Shown: piece by piece, positions 1-7,679 of the stretch
How positions within the stretch are numbered: the first letter of the stretch is position 1
How the letters are laid out: every line of letters begins with the position of its first letter
NCBI GenBank assembly: GCA_049282265.1
Contig: JBAPTR010000275.1
Span: 1-45,209, forward strand
From: CAYUCJ01 sp049282265
GTDB lineage: Bacteria; Desulfobacterota; DSM-4660; Desulfatiglandales; Desulfatiglandaceae
Length of the DNA: 45,209 nucleotides
Reading direction: 5' to 3'
The notes under the pieces: generated by a model
Database searches by the model: none
What the model was told of the DNA's origin: nothing
Seen by the model: the letters and a program-made list of their open reading frames with translations, nothing else
Program-made: the position numbers and the translations under genes

Positions 1-248
1 GCATATGAGCAACGAAGTTGAGCCGAACCTGAGACACTTTTTCAGACCCTATCTATACACATCGGAGGGAATGGACGCCGATTAGGGGTTAAGCGAAAAT
101 TCATAGAAGCGCGTAGGGTTTGGAGACGTAAACCCCAAATAGTCGTCCATATCGGCGTTGGTTGCCAAGTGCACTATGAGAAAGGGTCTGAAAAAGAGTC
201 TCACGCCCGGCTCGTTGACTTCGGCAGAAGAGAAGACTTCGTTGGAAG
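1..248 (-). repeat. Interspersed inverted-arm repeat, copy A
   Basis: First of five copies of a repeat family seen in this window. The right end matches copy B (2290-2561) almost base for base in inverted orientation, ending in CTTCCAACGAAGTC when read on the minus strand. Two imperfect inverted arms are visible: one carries CTTTTTCAGACC...ATGGACG...TTTGG and the other its complement AAACCCCAAATAGTCGTCCA...AGAAAGGGTCTGAAAAAG. The left end may be cut by the window edge. It lies downstream of fchA, at the end of the hut gene row. Strand is given relative to copy B taken as plus. Confidence 0.85.
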
Positions 249-263
249 TCATAAAACGGTCAT

Positions 264-280
264 GCCGGGCTTGACCCGGC
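264..280. repeat. REP-like GC-rich palindrome
   Basis: GCCGGG-CTTGA-CCCGGC is a perfect 6-bp stem with a 5-nt loop, just outside repeat A and about 100 bases past the fchA stop. Palindromes of this kind (GTCATGCCGGGCTTGACCCGG) are common intergenic REP-like units. It could also assist termination of the hut transcript, but no T run follows on the minus strand. The rest of 281-375 holds nothing I recognise. Confidence 0.45.
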
Positions 281-375
281 CTCCAGAACATATTGAAATC
301 GCTGAATTTCCGCCTTCGCGAGAAAGACGAAAACGCGTGTTTTCAGACTTTTACAAGTTTGTCGATGCTGATCGC

Positions 376-993
376 TCACAATTCAGCACCGGCGACAATG
401 TCCTTTTCCATTTGAACAACCAGGTTTTCCATTTCGCGCACTTCTTCAGAGACACGCACCACATAGGAAGCGTCTTTTATGGATGCCAGGTTGATTTCTA
501 CGTTTTTGAGAGCTCCGAGGGCTGCTGTTCTTGCCATCATGACCCCCACCAGACCGTCCGTGCGGGCATTGGGATTGCCTTTTTTTAGTACGGTCTCCGC
601 GAGGGGAAAGAGTTCCAGCGCATCCTTGGCCACTGCCAAAGGAACTTCCGCTGCCAATCGCAATGCCTCCTGAATAGCCCGGGACCTGACTCCCTTTTCA
701 GTAGTGGTGCCTTTGGGCATACGGAAGGCCTCCATCACCTTTGTATAGGCAGCTGAGTCATGGTCTATGGCGTCTGCGAGGGTTTGACGGTAGTGGGCCG
801 CCTCACGGGCAATGGACTCCATTTCTTCCGATACGTCTTCGAATCCTTTCCTTCCCTTGGTCAAATTGGCCACCATTTCCACCAAACTCGCGGCAGCGGC
901 GCCTGCCAGGGCGGATATGCTCCCACCCCCGGGAACCGGATCCTTGGATGCGGTCTTTTCCAACAATTCGGTTATTCTCATTCCTTTCAGCAA
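376..993 (-). CDS. fchA: Methenyl-THF cyclohydrolase / formimino-THF cyclodeaminase (FTCD_C family)
   Basis: Predicted cytoplasmic enzyme of about 205 residues that releases ammonia from 5-formimino-tetrahydrofolate to give 5,10-methenyl-THF, the last step of folate-linked histidine degradation. The family signatures are visible: an early glycine-rich DPVPGGGSISA segment and the DSAAYTKVMEAFRMPKG block around residues 80-95. Length fits the stand-alone cyclodeaminase. The TTG start at 993 is preceded by GGAGGG at good spacing; an internal ATG at 981 is the alternative. It overlaps the end of hutI by a few bases, which implies translational coupling. It is the last gene of the row hutU-ftcD-hutI-fchA and works directly after FtcD. 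Confidence 0.9.
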   Translation of the reverse strand: MLKGMRITELLEKTASKDPVPGGGSISALAGAAAASLVEMVANLTKGRKGFEDVSEEMESIAREAAHYRQTLADAIDHDSAAYTKVMEAFRMPKGTTTEKGVRSRAIQEALRLAAEVPLAVAKDALELFPLAETVLKKGNPNARTDGLVGVMMARTAALGALKNVEINLASIKDASYVVRVSEEVREMENLVVQMEKDIVAGAEL

Positions 994-2261
994 ACCAGGC
1001 TCCCTCCGTTCATTTTATCATAGACAAGATTCCCCCACTTTATGACCTTTTCCACTGTGTTTACACCGATGTGATAGGGGATAAAGCGGTATGAGGGGAA
1101 TTCCAGGATGATGGCGTCGCCTTTCTTTCCCCTATCAAGGCTCCCGATGCTGTCCGCCCTTGCCACTGCCGCAGCGCCATTGACGGTCAGGGCCGTTATG
1201 GCCTCCTCGACGGTCAGGTCCATGTAGAGGGTGGCTAGGGCAAAGAGAAGGGGGATGGATTCCGAAAAGCAGCTGCCAGGATTCAGATCCGTGGCAAGGG
1301 CAACGGCGCAATGGTTGTCGATCATATAACGGCCCCTGGCATAGGGCTCCCTGAGGCTGAAGGCCGTGATAGGGAGGAGGGTGGCCACAACCCCTTTTTT
1401 CGCAAGGTCCGCAATACCCTGGTCGGAGGCCTGCAGGAGATGGTCCGCAGAAACAGCAAGCAGTTCCGCGGCGAGTTCGGCGCCGCCGATCTGTACGATT
1501 TCATCCGCATGAAGGGTGAGTTTAAGGCCCAGTTCCCTTGCCTTGACCAGCAATTTCCGAGATTGATCAACGGAAAAGACTCCCTTTTCACAGAATATGT
1601 CGCAGAATTCGGCCAGCCTTTTTTCTGAAACTTCGGGCAAAACCGTTTCTATGATGAAATCCAGGAACCGGTCTGTCTGGCCTTCATATTCCCTCGGTAC
1701 GGCATGGGCCCCGAGAAAAGTCCTGACAAGATCCACAGGATGGGTTCTGTCCAGTTCAGCCATGGCCTCGAGCTGGCGGATTTCCGTGTCACGATCCAGT
1801 CCGTACCCGCTCTTGGATTCCACCGTGGTCACCCCGAAGGAAAGCATGGAATCAAGCCTTTTTCGTCCTGATTCGATCAGGGTTTCCAGGGAAGCCTCAC
1901 GGGTGGCCGATACCGTGCTGACGATGCCGCCGCCGCGGGCCATAATTTTCATGTAATCGATCCCGTTCAGTCGCCAGGAAAACTCCTCCTCGCGGTATCC
2001 TCCGAAGATCAGGTGGGTATGAGAATCTATGAAACCCGGAAGGACCGCCTTTCCACGGGCATCAATGACGTCGAACCCGCTCCTCTGAGCGGAAACCGGT
2101 AGATCGGATGTCTTCCCCACCATGGTGATAAGACCGTTTTCCATGACCACGGCCCCATCGCGAATCACATGGAGATCCGACATCTCCGGGCCTTTCTTGG
2201 CCGCGAAGCCGCTGCAGGTCACCAATTCCGAGGCATTTTTTATGATGATGTTCCCGTTCAT
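987..2261 (-). CDS. hutI: Imidazolonepropionase
   Basis: Amidohydrolase-superfamily enzyme of 424 residues that hydrolyses 4-imidazolone-5-propionate to N-formimino-L-glutamate, third step of histidine breakdown. The metal-binding FIDSHTHLIFGG motif is near residue 80, later metal and active-site blocks LTLHADE and ATDLNPGS are present, and the full-length HutI pattern (FGVTTVESKSGYG) is intact. The ATG at 2261 lies 28 bases after the edge of repeat B, with only a weak AGG-type ribosome site (TAGGTCGAA). The product is the substrate of FtcD, whose gene lies upstream across the repeat. Confidence 0.96.
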   Translation of the reverse strand: MNGNIIIKNASELVTCSGFAAKKGPEMSDLHVIRDGAVVMENGLITMVGKTSDLPVSAQRSGFDVIDARGKAVLPGFIDSHTHLIFGGYREEEFSWRLNGIDYMKIMARGGGIVSTVSATREASLETLIESGRKRLDSMLSFGVTTVESKSGYGLDRDTEIRQLEAMAELDRTHPVDLVRTFLGAHAVPREYEGQTDRFLDFIIETVLPEVSEKRLAEFCDIFCEKGVFSVDQSRKLLVKARELGLKLTLHADEIVQIGGAELAAELLAVSADHLLQASDQGIADLAKKGVVATLLPITAFSLREPYARGRYMIDNHCAVALATDLNPGSCFSESIPLLFALATLYMDLTVEEAITALTVNGAAAVARADSIGSLDRGKKGDAIILEFPSYRFIPYHIGVNTVEKVIKWGNLVYDKMNGGSLVC

Positions 2262-2289
2262 TTCGACCTAAAAAACCCTACACCTTGTA

Positions 2290-2561
2290 CTTCCAACGAA
2301 GTCTTCTCTTCTGCCGAAGTCAACGAGCCGGGCGTGAGACTCTTTTTCGGACCCTTTCTCATAGTGCCCTTGGCCCCAAACACCGACATGGACGGCTATT
2401 TGGGGTTTACGTCTCCAAACCCCACGCGCTTCTATGAATTTACGCTAAACCCCCAAATCGGCGTCCATCCCCTCCGAAGTGTTTAGAAAGCATTTGAAAA
2501 AGATCTCAGGTTCGCTTCCTCTTCGTTCTCGATAGCTTGCCGAAAATAGCATAAACCAGCT
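2290..2561 (+). repeat. Interspersed inverted-arm repeat, copy B (inside the hut gene row)
   Basis: A 272-base copy running from CTTCCAACGAAGTC to GCATAAACCAGCT. It fills nearly the whole 302-base gap between the ftcD stop and the hutI start. The arms CTCTTTTTCGGACCCTTTCTC...ATGGACGGCTATTTGGGG and CCCCCAAATCGGCGTCCAT...GAAAGCATTTGAAAAAG are complementary over about 70 bases with mismatches. If hut is one operon, this copy is transcribed and would form a long RNA hairpin between two coding regions. Confidence 0.88.
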
Positions 2562-2563
2562 TT

Positions 2564-3469
2564 TTATTCCATCAGTCGGGATTCCAGCACCTGTTCCATG
2601 GAAAAATTCTCAACACCCAGGTAATAGCCGGCGCAATCTATAAGAGCGGCCATGGGGACCAGTCCGATAATCTCACTGCCCACAACATTGACACCGTAGC
2701 GGCGGGCCTCCATTTTGACCAGTTCCAAGGAACGGTAAAGGGCCGTTTTGGTGAAATCGGTCATATTCATGGAGACCTGGACGATCCCGCGGTCTTTGAG
2801 TTCTACGCCGATGGCCTTGCAGAAGCGGAGCCCGCCCGTCACATAGCGGACTTTTCTGGCGATGGAATCGGCGATATCCAGGTTAGCGGTGTCCAGGTTG
2901 ACGTTAAAGGCGACCAGGGGCATGCGGGCTCCGATGGCGACAGTACCGGCAGATGGATGGACTTGGGCGGGTCCGAAATCCGGGCGCCATTCCGTTTGTG
3001 AGATTTTTTCACGCATCCCCTCGAACTGGCCCTTGCGAATGGCGGCAAGATTTTTTCGATGGGATGCAGTGGCGGATTCCTCGTAAAGAAAGACGGGAAG
3101 ATCATAGCTTTTCGATACCTCGGCGGCAACCTGCCTGGACAGATCAATGGCCTCTGCCATAGTCACGTTTTTTATGGGGATAAAGGGAACCACGTCCACG
3201 GCCCCCATGCGGGGGTGTTGCCCCTCATGATTCCGCAGGTCAATCAATTCGACGGCTTGCCCGACAGCCGCCACAACGGCCCGTTTCAGCGCTCCGGGTT
3301 CTCCCAAAACCGTCACCACCATACGGTTATGGTCTCTGTCACTCTGATAATCAAGGAGCTTGACGCCTTCCTGCGTCCTGAAAGGCTCCACGATCCTTTC
3401 CATTTTTTGAGAGTCCCTTCCTTCGCTGAAGTTGGGGACACATTCGATGATCTTTTTCTTCTCCGGCAT
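2564..3469 (-). CDS. ftcD: Glutamate formimidoyltransferase (FTCD N-terminal type)
   Basis: Transfers the formimino group from formiminoglutamate to tetrahydrofolate, releasing glutamate. The protein of about 301 residues begins MPEKKKIIECVPNFSEG, a near-diagnostic FTCD start, and contains the catalytic-region histidine in HEGQHPRMGAVD plus MPLVAFNVNLDT. The ATG at 3469 is chosen because AGGAAGGA sits about six bases upstream; an ATG at 3484 directly follows the hutU stop and would add five residues. Transferase and cyclodeaminase are fused in mammals but separate here (fchA is two genes downstream). Repeat B separates it from hutI. Confidence 0.94.
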   Translation of the reverse strand: MPEKKKIIECVPNFSEGRDSQKMERIVEPFRTQEGVKLLDYQSDRDHNRMVVTVLGEPGALKRAVVAAVGQAVELIDLRNHEGQHPRMGAVDVVPFIPIKNVTMAEAIDLSRQVAAEVSKSYDLPVFLYEESATASHRKNLAAIRKGQFEGMREKISQTEWRPDFGPAQVHPSAGTVAIGARMPLVAFNVNLDTANLDIADSIARKVRYVTGGLRFCKAIGVELKDRGIVQVSMNMTDFTKTALYRSLELVKMEARRYGVNVVGSEIIGLVPMAALIDCAGYYLGVENFSMEQVLESRLME

Positions 3470-3484
3470 GTGTTCCTTCCTCAT

Positions 3485-5521
3485 TTATTCAGCTAATCGC
3501 TCCGCGACCAGCATCTTGACCATCTCTTCATTCGCGATGTAGGGGAGGGTGATGTGATCCCGGCCGTTTCGCTCCAAGTTATAAGCCGTGCCGGTCTCAA
3601 GTGCATTTTCATTCCTGGCCCATGCCCTTCGGGCCACGCCGCCCATGACATCCCAGGGAATGGCCTGCCGGATGATATCGTCCACCCGTTCACTCCCGTC
3701 CAGCACCAGACCGAACCCCCCGTTGATGGCCTTGCCTATTCCCACACCGCCGCCATTGTGGAGCGAGACCATGCTCATCCCCCTGGCCGCATTTCCTGCA
3801 AAACACTGGGTGGCCATGTCCGCCATGATGTTGCTGCCGTCCTTGATATTGGCCGTCTCTCTGAAGGGTGAATCCGTTCCCCCCGTGTCGTGGTGATCCC
3901 GGCCAAGCATAACGGGTCCGATTTCATTGTTCCGGACCATCTCGTTGAATTTCAGGGCGATATTCATCCTGCCCATGGCATCCTGATAGAGGATCCTGGC
4001 CTGAGTCCCGACCACAAGGCTGTTCTTCTTGGCATCCCGAATCCAGGCATAGTTGTCCCTGTCCTGGAAACGGCGCTTCGGATCAATACAGGACATGGCA
4101 GCCTGATCTGTCCTGTCCAGGTCTTCGGGACGTCCGCTCAGACAGACCCATCTGAAGGGACCATAACCATAGTCGAACATCATGGGTCCCATGATGTCTT
4201 CAACGTAGGATGGGAAAATAAAGCCATTCATGGTGTCCTTGCCGTTTCTACAGACTTCAGTGAGGCCGGCATCAAAGATTGCTTTCAGAAAACTGTTGCC
4301 GTAATCAAAGAAATAGGCGCCGCGATCTACCAGGATCTTAATGAGTTCGAAGTGATGCCTCAGAGACTTGTCAACCAGTTTCATGAACTTCCCATGATCT
4401 CTCTCGAGCATGTCAGTGCGTTGTTTGAAAGTCAGGCCTTGCGGACAATAACCGCCATCATATGCCTCGTGGCAGGAGGTCTGGTCGGAAAGGAGATCGA
4501 TCTCGATGCTGTTTTCCACAGCATACTGCAGGAGATCGACGATGTTCCCATGGAAGGCAATGGCAATACTTTCCTTGTTTTTCCGGTATTCCTTTGCCAG
4601 CCGAAATACCTCGGCAGCGGAATCGGAGATTTTGCTGACCCAACCCTGTTCGTGGCGTGTCCGGATCCGTGAATAATCCACTTCAGCGATGATCCCCACT
4701 CCTCGGGCGATTTCCACGGATTTTCCCTGAGCTCCGCTCATACCGCCCAGGCCTGAGGAGACAAAAAGTCTTCCGGACAGATCACTGTCCCCGGAGAGAT
4801 GGAACTTCTTCCTGGCCGCGTTCAGGATCGTGCCGTAGGTCCCGTGAACGATTCCCTGTGGGCCGATGTACATCCACCCGCCCGCCGTCATCTGTCCGTA
4901 GTTGGCTACACCGAGGGCCATGGCCCTGTGCCAGTTTTCATGGTCATCGAACATGCCTACCATGAGGGCGTTGGTGATGATGACACGCGGCGAGTCCGGA
5001 CCGGACGCAAAAAGGCCTAAGGGGTGTCCCGACTCAACGACCAGGGTCTGTTCCCGCGTGAGGACCTCCAGATAACGCTTGATAAGGCGGTATTGCATCC
5101 AGTTCTGGCACACCTGACCGGTTTCCCCGTAGGTGACGAGTTCATAAGGGTAGAGCGCCACATCAAAGTCCAGGTTGTTTTCTATCATGACCTGAAAGGC
5201 CTTTCCTTCAATGCACCGCCCTTCATAATTGTCAATGGGAAGGCCTTTTATCCTTCCGGCAGGTCTGAAACGGTATCCGTAGATCCTTCCTCGTGAAAGC
5301 AGTTCTTCCAGAAACTCCGGGGCCAGCTCCGCGTGCCATTTTTCCGGGATATACCTGAGTCCATTCTTAAGTGCCAGGAGTGTGTCTGTTTTCGAAAGGG
5401 AAAAATGTCTCTTGGGTGCCCTTCGAATGCCCTCGACAAATTCGGGGTTATCCGGCAGTTCATGAAAGATACTGTCAAGTTTTACAGTCATTGCATCCGA
5501 AGTGTTGATGTTGTGTTCCAT
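3485..5521 (-). CDS. hutU: Urocanate hydratase, long form
   Basis: NAD-dependent cytoplasmic enzyme that hydrates urocanate to imidazolonepropionate. At 678 residues it belongs to the long urocanase subgroup rather than the roughly 555-residue Pseudomonas/Bacillus form. Conserved blocks include MTAGGWMYIGPQGIVHGTYG, GLGGMSGAQGKSVEIARG (dinucleotide-binding region), SCHEAYDGGYCPQG, and TGGTDSPFRETANIKDGSNI. The ATG at 5521 has AAAGGAG at good spacing. Its stop codon directly abuts the ftcD start region. No histidine ammonia-lyase gene (hutH), which would supply urocanate, is in the window. Confidence 0.96.
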   Translation of the reverse strand: MEHNINTSDAMTVKLDSIFHELPDNPEFVEGIRRAPKRHFSLSKTDTLLALKNGLRYIPEKWHAELAPEFLEELLSRGRIYGYRFRPAGRIKGLPIDNYEGRCIEGKAFQVMIENNLDFDVALYPYELVTYGETGQVCQNWMQYRLIKRYLEVLTREQTLVVESGHPLGLFASGPDSPRVIITNALMVGMFDDHENWHRAMALGVANYGQMTAGGWMYIGPQGIVHGTYGTILNAARKKFHLSGDSDLSGRLFVSSGLGGMSGAQGKSVEIARGVGIIAEVDYSRIRTRHEQGWVSKISDSAAEVFRLAKEYRKNKESIAIAFHGNIVDLLQYAVENSIEIDLLSDQTSCHEAYDGGYCPQGLTFKQRTDMLERDHGKFMKLVDKSLRHHFELIKILVDRGAYFFDYGNSFLKAIFDAGLTEVCRNGKDTMNGFIFPSYVEDIMGPMMFDYGYGPFRWVCLSGRPEDLDRTDQAAMSCIDPKRRFQDRDNYAWIRDAKKNSLVVGTQARILYQDAMGRMNIALKFNEMVRNNEIGPVMLGRDHHDTGGTDSPFRETANIKDGSNIMADMATQCFAGNAARGMSMVSLHNGGGVGIGKAINGGFGLVLDGSERVDDIIRQAIPWDVMGGVARRAWARNENALETGTAYNLERNGRDHITLPYIANEEMVKMLVAERLAE

Positions 5522-5538
5522 ATTACTGACTCCTTTAT

Positions 5539-5568
5539 GATTTAGCGTTCCAGATCATTGCTTGTCAA
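5539..5568 (-). promoter_or_regulatory. Weak candidate sigma70 promoter for the hut row
   Basis: Reading the minus strand, a perfect TTGACA (5568-5563) is followed after 18 bases by TAAATC (5544-5539), which is a poor -10. It lies in the short gap between the broken LysE gene and hutU. The -35 match is good but the -10 is not, so treat it as a guess. Confidence 0.3.
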
Positions 5569-5578
5569 GTATACTCTA

Positions 5579-6317
5579 TCAAATTTTGTATTGGGAAACT
5601 ACTTTGAAAAGGCCCGATAAGATTTCATAAATCCCGAATGCCAGAAGCGCCCAGAAAGAGATACGGCTGAGCAGGCGACTCGCCTTTGGGCTCACTCTTC
5701 CCAGGGAGCCGATCATGACAATAAATGCGGAGAGACACATCACAAAAGTCCCGTAGAAACCCGTGATGAAACTGATGCCCAATACCATGGACTTTTGCCA
5801 CCCTTCAAGCAGGATAGGACCCGCCACCACTCTCCAGAAGACATAAGGGTTGGGATTGACTACATTCAGTGCAACAGCACCGAGGAAGGTCCGGCGAGCC
5901 GCATCTCCCGATGGTTTAAAGTCCAGGTTTTCCGACTTTGCGGACTTGAGGATTCTCAGGGCGAGATAGAGAATGACAAGCCCTCCAACCACATTAAGCA
6001 CGCTCAAGGACCAGGAAGGTATCCTGGTAAGCACATAGAGAACGAGGACAATGACCGCCGTCTGCTGCCAGCGGTACCAGGGCGACGGGGAGCGTTCGCT
6101 TCCATCCGTATTTGAGGGTGCGAGATACCAGGAAGGCCTGGAATGGCCCGGGCATGAGGGTCGCTGGCAGGGCTAATGTGGCGCCTTGAAGGAGATAGAG
6201 AAGGATGCTGGTTACGGAGCTATCTATTACCTGATTGGAGCCGCAACGGCAAGATGAAAAAGAGATTTGATGTTGAGAGTTTAAATAGGGTATACTAGGC
6301 AGCGAGTGTTTTCTCAA
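5579..6317 (-). pseudogene. LysE/RhtB-family exporter, frameshifted
   Basis: Two adjacent minus-strand reading frames together make one LysE-family amino-acid exporter. The first ends ...LMPGPFQAFLVSRTLKYGWKRTLPVALVPLAADG, the LysE N-terminal helix and signature loop. The second begins in the other frame at VIVLVLYVLTRIPSWSLSVLN and continues through NPNPYVFWRVVAGP to a hydrophobic C-terminus. Removing one base of the GGCGG run near 6054-6058 joins them exactly, so either the gene is broken or the base is a sequencing error. The start is uncertain: a TTG at 6317 opens the frame, but no good ribosome site was found. The 57-base gap to hutU suggests a link to histidine or glutamate handling. 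Confidence 0.75.
6267..6296 (+). promoter_or_regulatory. Candidate sigma70 promoter for the 6347 gene row
   Basis: TTGATG (6267-6272), an 18-base spacer, then TATACT (6291-6296). It is followed about 50 bases later by the start codon at 6347 with an AGGGAG ribosome site. It overlaps the 5' region of the divergent LysE-type pseudogene. Confidence 0.5.
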
Positions 6318-6346
6318 TCATTCCTTTTTTCAGGGAGCGGTAAAAA

Positions 6347-6658
6347 ATGAAAATAAAGGTGAAGAGCGAAAAGATCATCAAGGCCGTAGAAAAGTTGTAC
6401 GGCATTGAAATTGAACTGGAAACGCTTGGAGATGCAAAGGAAGCCATAGAACTCATTTTGAGCCGGATGGGCGGCAAGGGAATGATTGATTATAAACAAC
6501 TTAAAGAAATTGAAGTAACATCTTTAAAAGAATACGAAACATCTGCGGTTGACTATAAAATGACTTTCCTGCTCCTTTTCTCTTTCGAGGAGGGTGTGCC
6601 GCTGGAAAAGAGAGTGGTTGTCATAAAGGATTTCCAGGAATTCTTTTCAAAAGTGTGA
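6347..6658 (+). CDS. Hypothetical protein, 103 aa
   Basis: I do not recognise this protein. It is small, soluble and rich in Lys and Glu, begins MKIKVKSEKIIKAVEKLYGI, and has no signal peptide, membrane segment or cysteine pair. A helical N-terminal half appears to be followed by a strand-rich C-terminal half (TFLLLFSFEEGVPLEKRVVV). AGGGAG precedes the ATG at 6347, a sigma70-like promoter lies upstream, and arfB starts only 12 bases after its stop, so co-transcription is likely. Codon use looks like its neighbours, although it is somewhat more A+T rich. No function is assigned. Confidence 0.75.
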   Translation: MKIKVKSEKIIKAVEKLYGIEIELETLGDAKEAIELILSRMGGKGMIDYKQLKEIEVTSLKEYETSAVDYKMTFLLLFSFEEGVPLEKRVVVIKDFQEFFSKV

Positions 6659-6670
6659 AAATCCGTCAGA

Positions 6671-7096
6671 ATGATCACCTTAACCGCCAACATTGCTATC
6701 GATGAAAAAGAAATCCGGGAGGAATTTGTCCATGCTTCCGGGCCGGGCGGGCAAAATGTGAACAAGGTGGCCACGGCCGTGCAACTCAGGTTTGACGTGG
6801 TTCATTCCCCCTCACTGCCTCCCGATGTGCGGGAACGAATCGTTCGACTCGCCGGGGGCAGGATCACGGGAGACGGCGTTCTGGTCATCGACGCAAGGCG
6901 GTTCCGCACCCAGGGGCAGAATCGAAAGGATGCCCGTGATCGGCTCGTGGAGCTCATTCGCCTGGCCGCAGAGAGACCCAGAGTCCGAAAACGGACGAAA
7001 CCCTCGGCGGCTTCAAAAAGGCGGCGTCTTGAATCCAAGCGCCTCCACAAAGAAAAAAAGAAATTGCGAAGGGCTGTATCATCTACAGAGACGTAA
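6671..7096 (+). CDS. arfB: Alternative ribosome-rescue factor B (peptidyl-tRNA hydrolase)
   Basis: Releases nascent chains from ribosomes stalled on non-stop mRNA. The catalytic GGQ is at residues 26-28 in HASGPGGQNVNK, the class I release-factor signature, and the basic C-terminal tail (RKRTKPSAASKRRRLESKRL...KKKLRR) is the one ArfB threads into the empty mRNA channel. Length 141 aa matches ArfB/YaeJ and is far below RF1 or RF2. It lies 12 bases after the unknown 103-aa gene and 17 bases before the TerB-like gene, all on the plus strand. Confidence 0.94.
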   Translation: MITLTANIAIDEKEIREEFVHASGPGGQNVNKVATAVQLRFDVVHSPSLPPDVRERIVRLAGGRITGDGVLVIDARRFRTQGQNRKDARDRLVELIRLAAERPRVRKRTKPSAASKRRRLESKRLHKEKKKLRRAVSSTET

Positions 7097-7113
7097 AGGA
7101 GGATTAGGAAGAA

Positions 7114-7593
7114 ATGCTTGACATAGCAAAAAGGCTTTTTGGGAAATTCAAGAACGGGTCGCAGAGGACGCAGGAGCCAAGCGCATCCGGCAAAGACCTT
7201 CGCGTGGCTGCCTGTTCACTCTTGCTTGAAATGGCCGAAACGGACGGGAAATTCCTCGGTTCGGAACGGGAGAGAATCCTTTCTATCATCCAACAGGAAT
7301 ATGACCTTTCCGATAAAGAGGCGGTTTCCCTGCTCGAGAGGTCACAGCAGGAACTCGATGAAAGCATAGACCTCTGGCGGTTTTCAAACAACATCAACCA
7401 GCATTATTCGCTGGATGAAAAAATCCGTCTCATTGAAAACGTCTGGGAAATCGCTTTCACCGATGGCAATCTGGAGCAACATGAAGACTATCTGGTTCAC
7501 AAACTGGCGAACCTGCTGAGGCTCAGTCACAAACAATTGATTGATGCCAAAATGAAGGTGCTGGCCCGGGGTTCTCACCGATCTTCGTCATGA
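7114..7593 (+). CDS. TerB-like family protein
   Basis: All-helical protein of 159 residues matching the TerB-like pattern: an acidic AETDGKFLGSERERI motif near residue 45 and a second AFTDGNLEQHEDYLVHKLA near residue 120, probable metal-binding acid clusters repeated in two halves. TerB homologues occur in tellurite and stress loci, but many solitary members have no known role. No other ter genes are nearby, so tellurite resistance should not be assumed. An AAAGGAGG-type ribosome site precedes the ATG. It is the last gene of the short plus-strand row and is followed by a strong hairpin terminator. Confidence 0.85.
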   Translation: MLDIAKRLFGKFKNGSQRTQEPSASGKDLRVAACSLLLEMAETDGKFLGSERERILSIIQQEYDLSDKEAVSLLERSQQELDESIDLWRFSNNINQHYSLDEKIRLIENVWEIAFTDGNLEQHEDYLVHKLANLLRLSHKQLIDAKMKVLARGSHRSSS

Positions 7594-7615
7594 GAGGGTG
7601 GAAAGGCCCATGAAT

Positions 7616-7651
7616 AAAAGGCCGAAGGGAAGAACTTCCATTCGGCCTTTT
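7616..7651. terminator. Bidirectional rho-independent terminator
   Basis: AAAAGGCCGAA (7616-7626) pairs perfectly with TTCGGCCTTTT (7641-7651). The 14-base interior can itself pair GGAAG with CTTCC, giving a near-continuous stem. A T run ends it on both strands, so it serves the convergent TerB-like gene and the 7680-9422 permease. Confidence 0.88.
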
Positions 7652-7679
7652 GCCGTGAACTCCAGGATACTGACGTTTT

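Noticed and set aside
7114..7593. Tellurite-resistance operon
   Set aside because: Only a single TerB-like gene is present; no terA, terC, terD or terZ neighbours.
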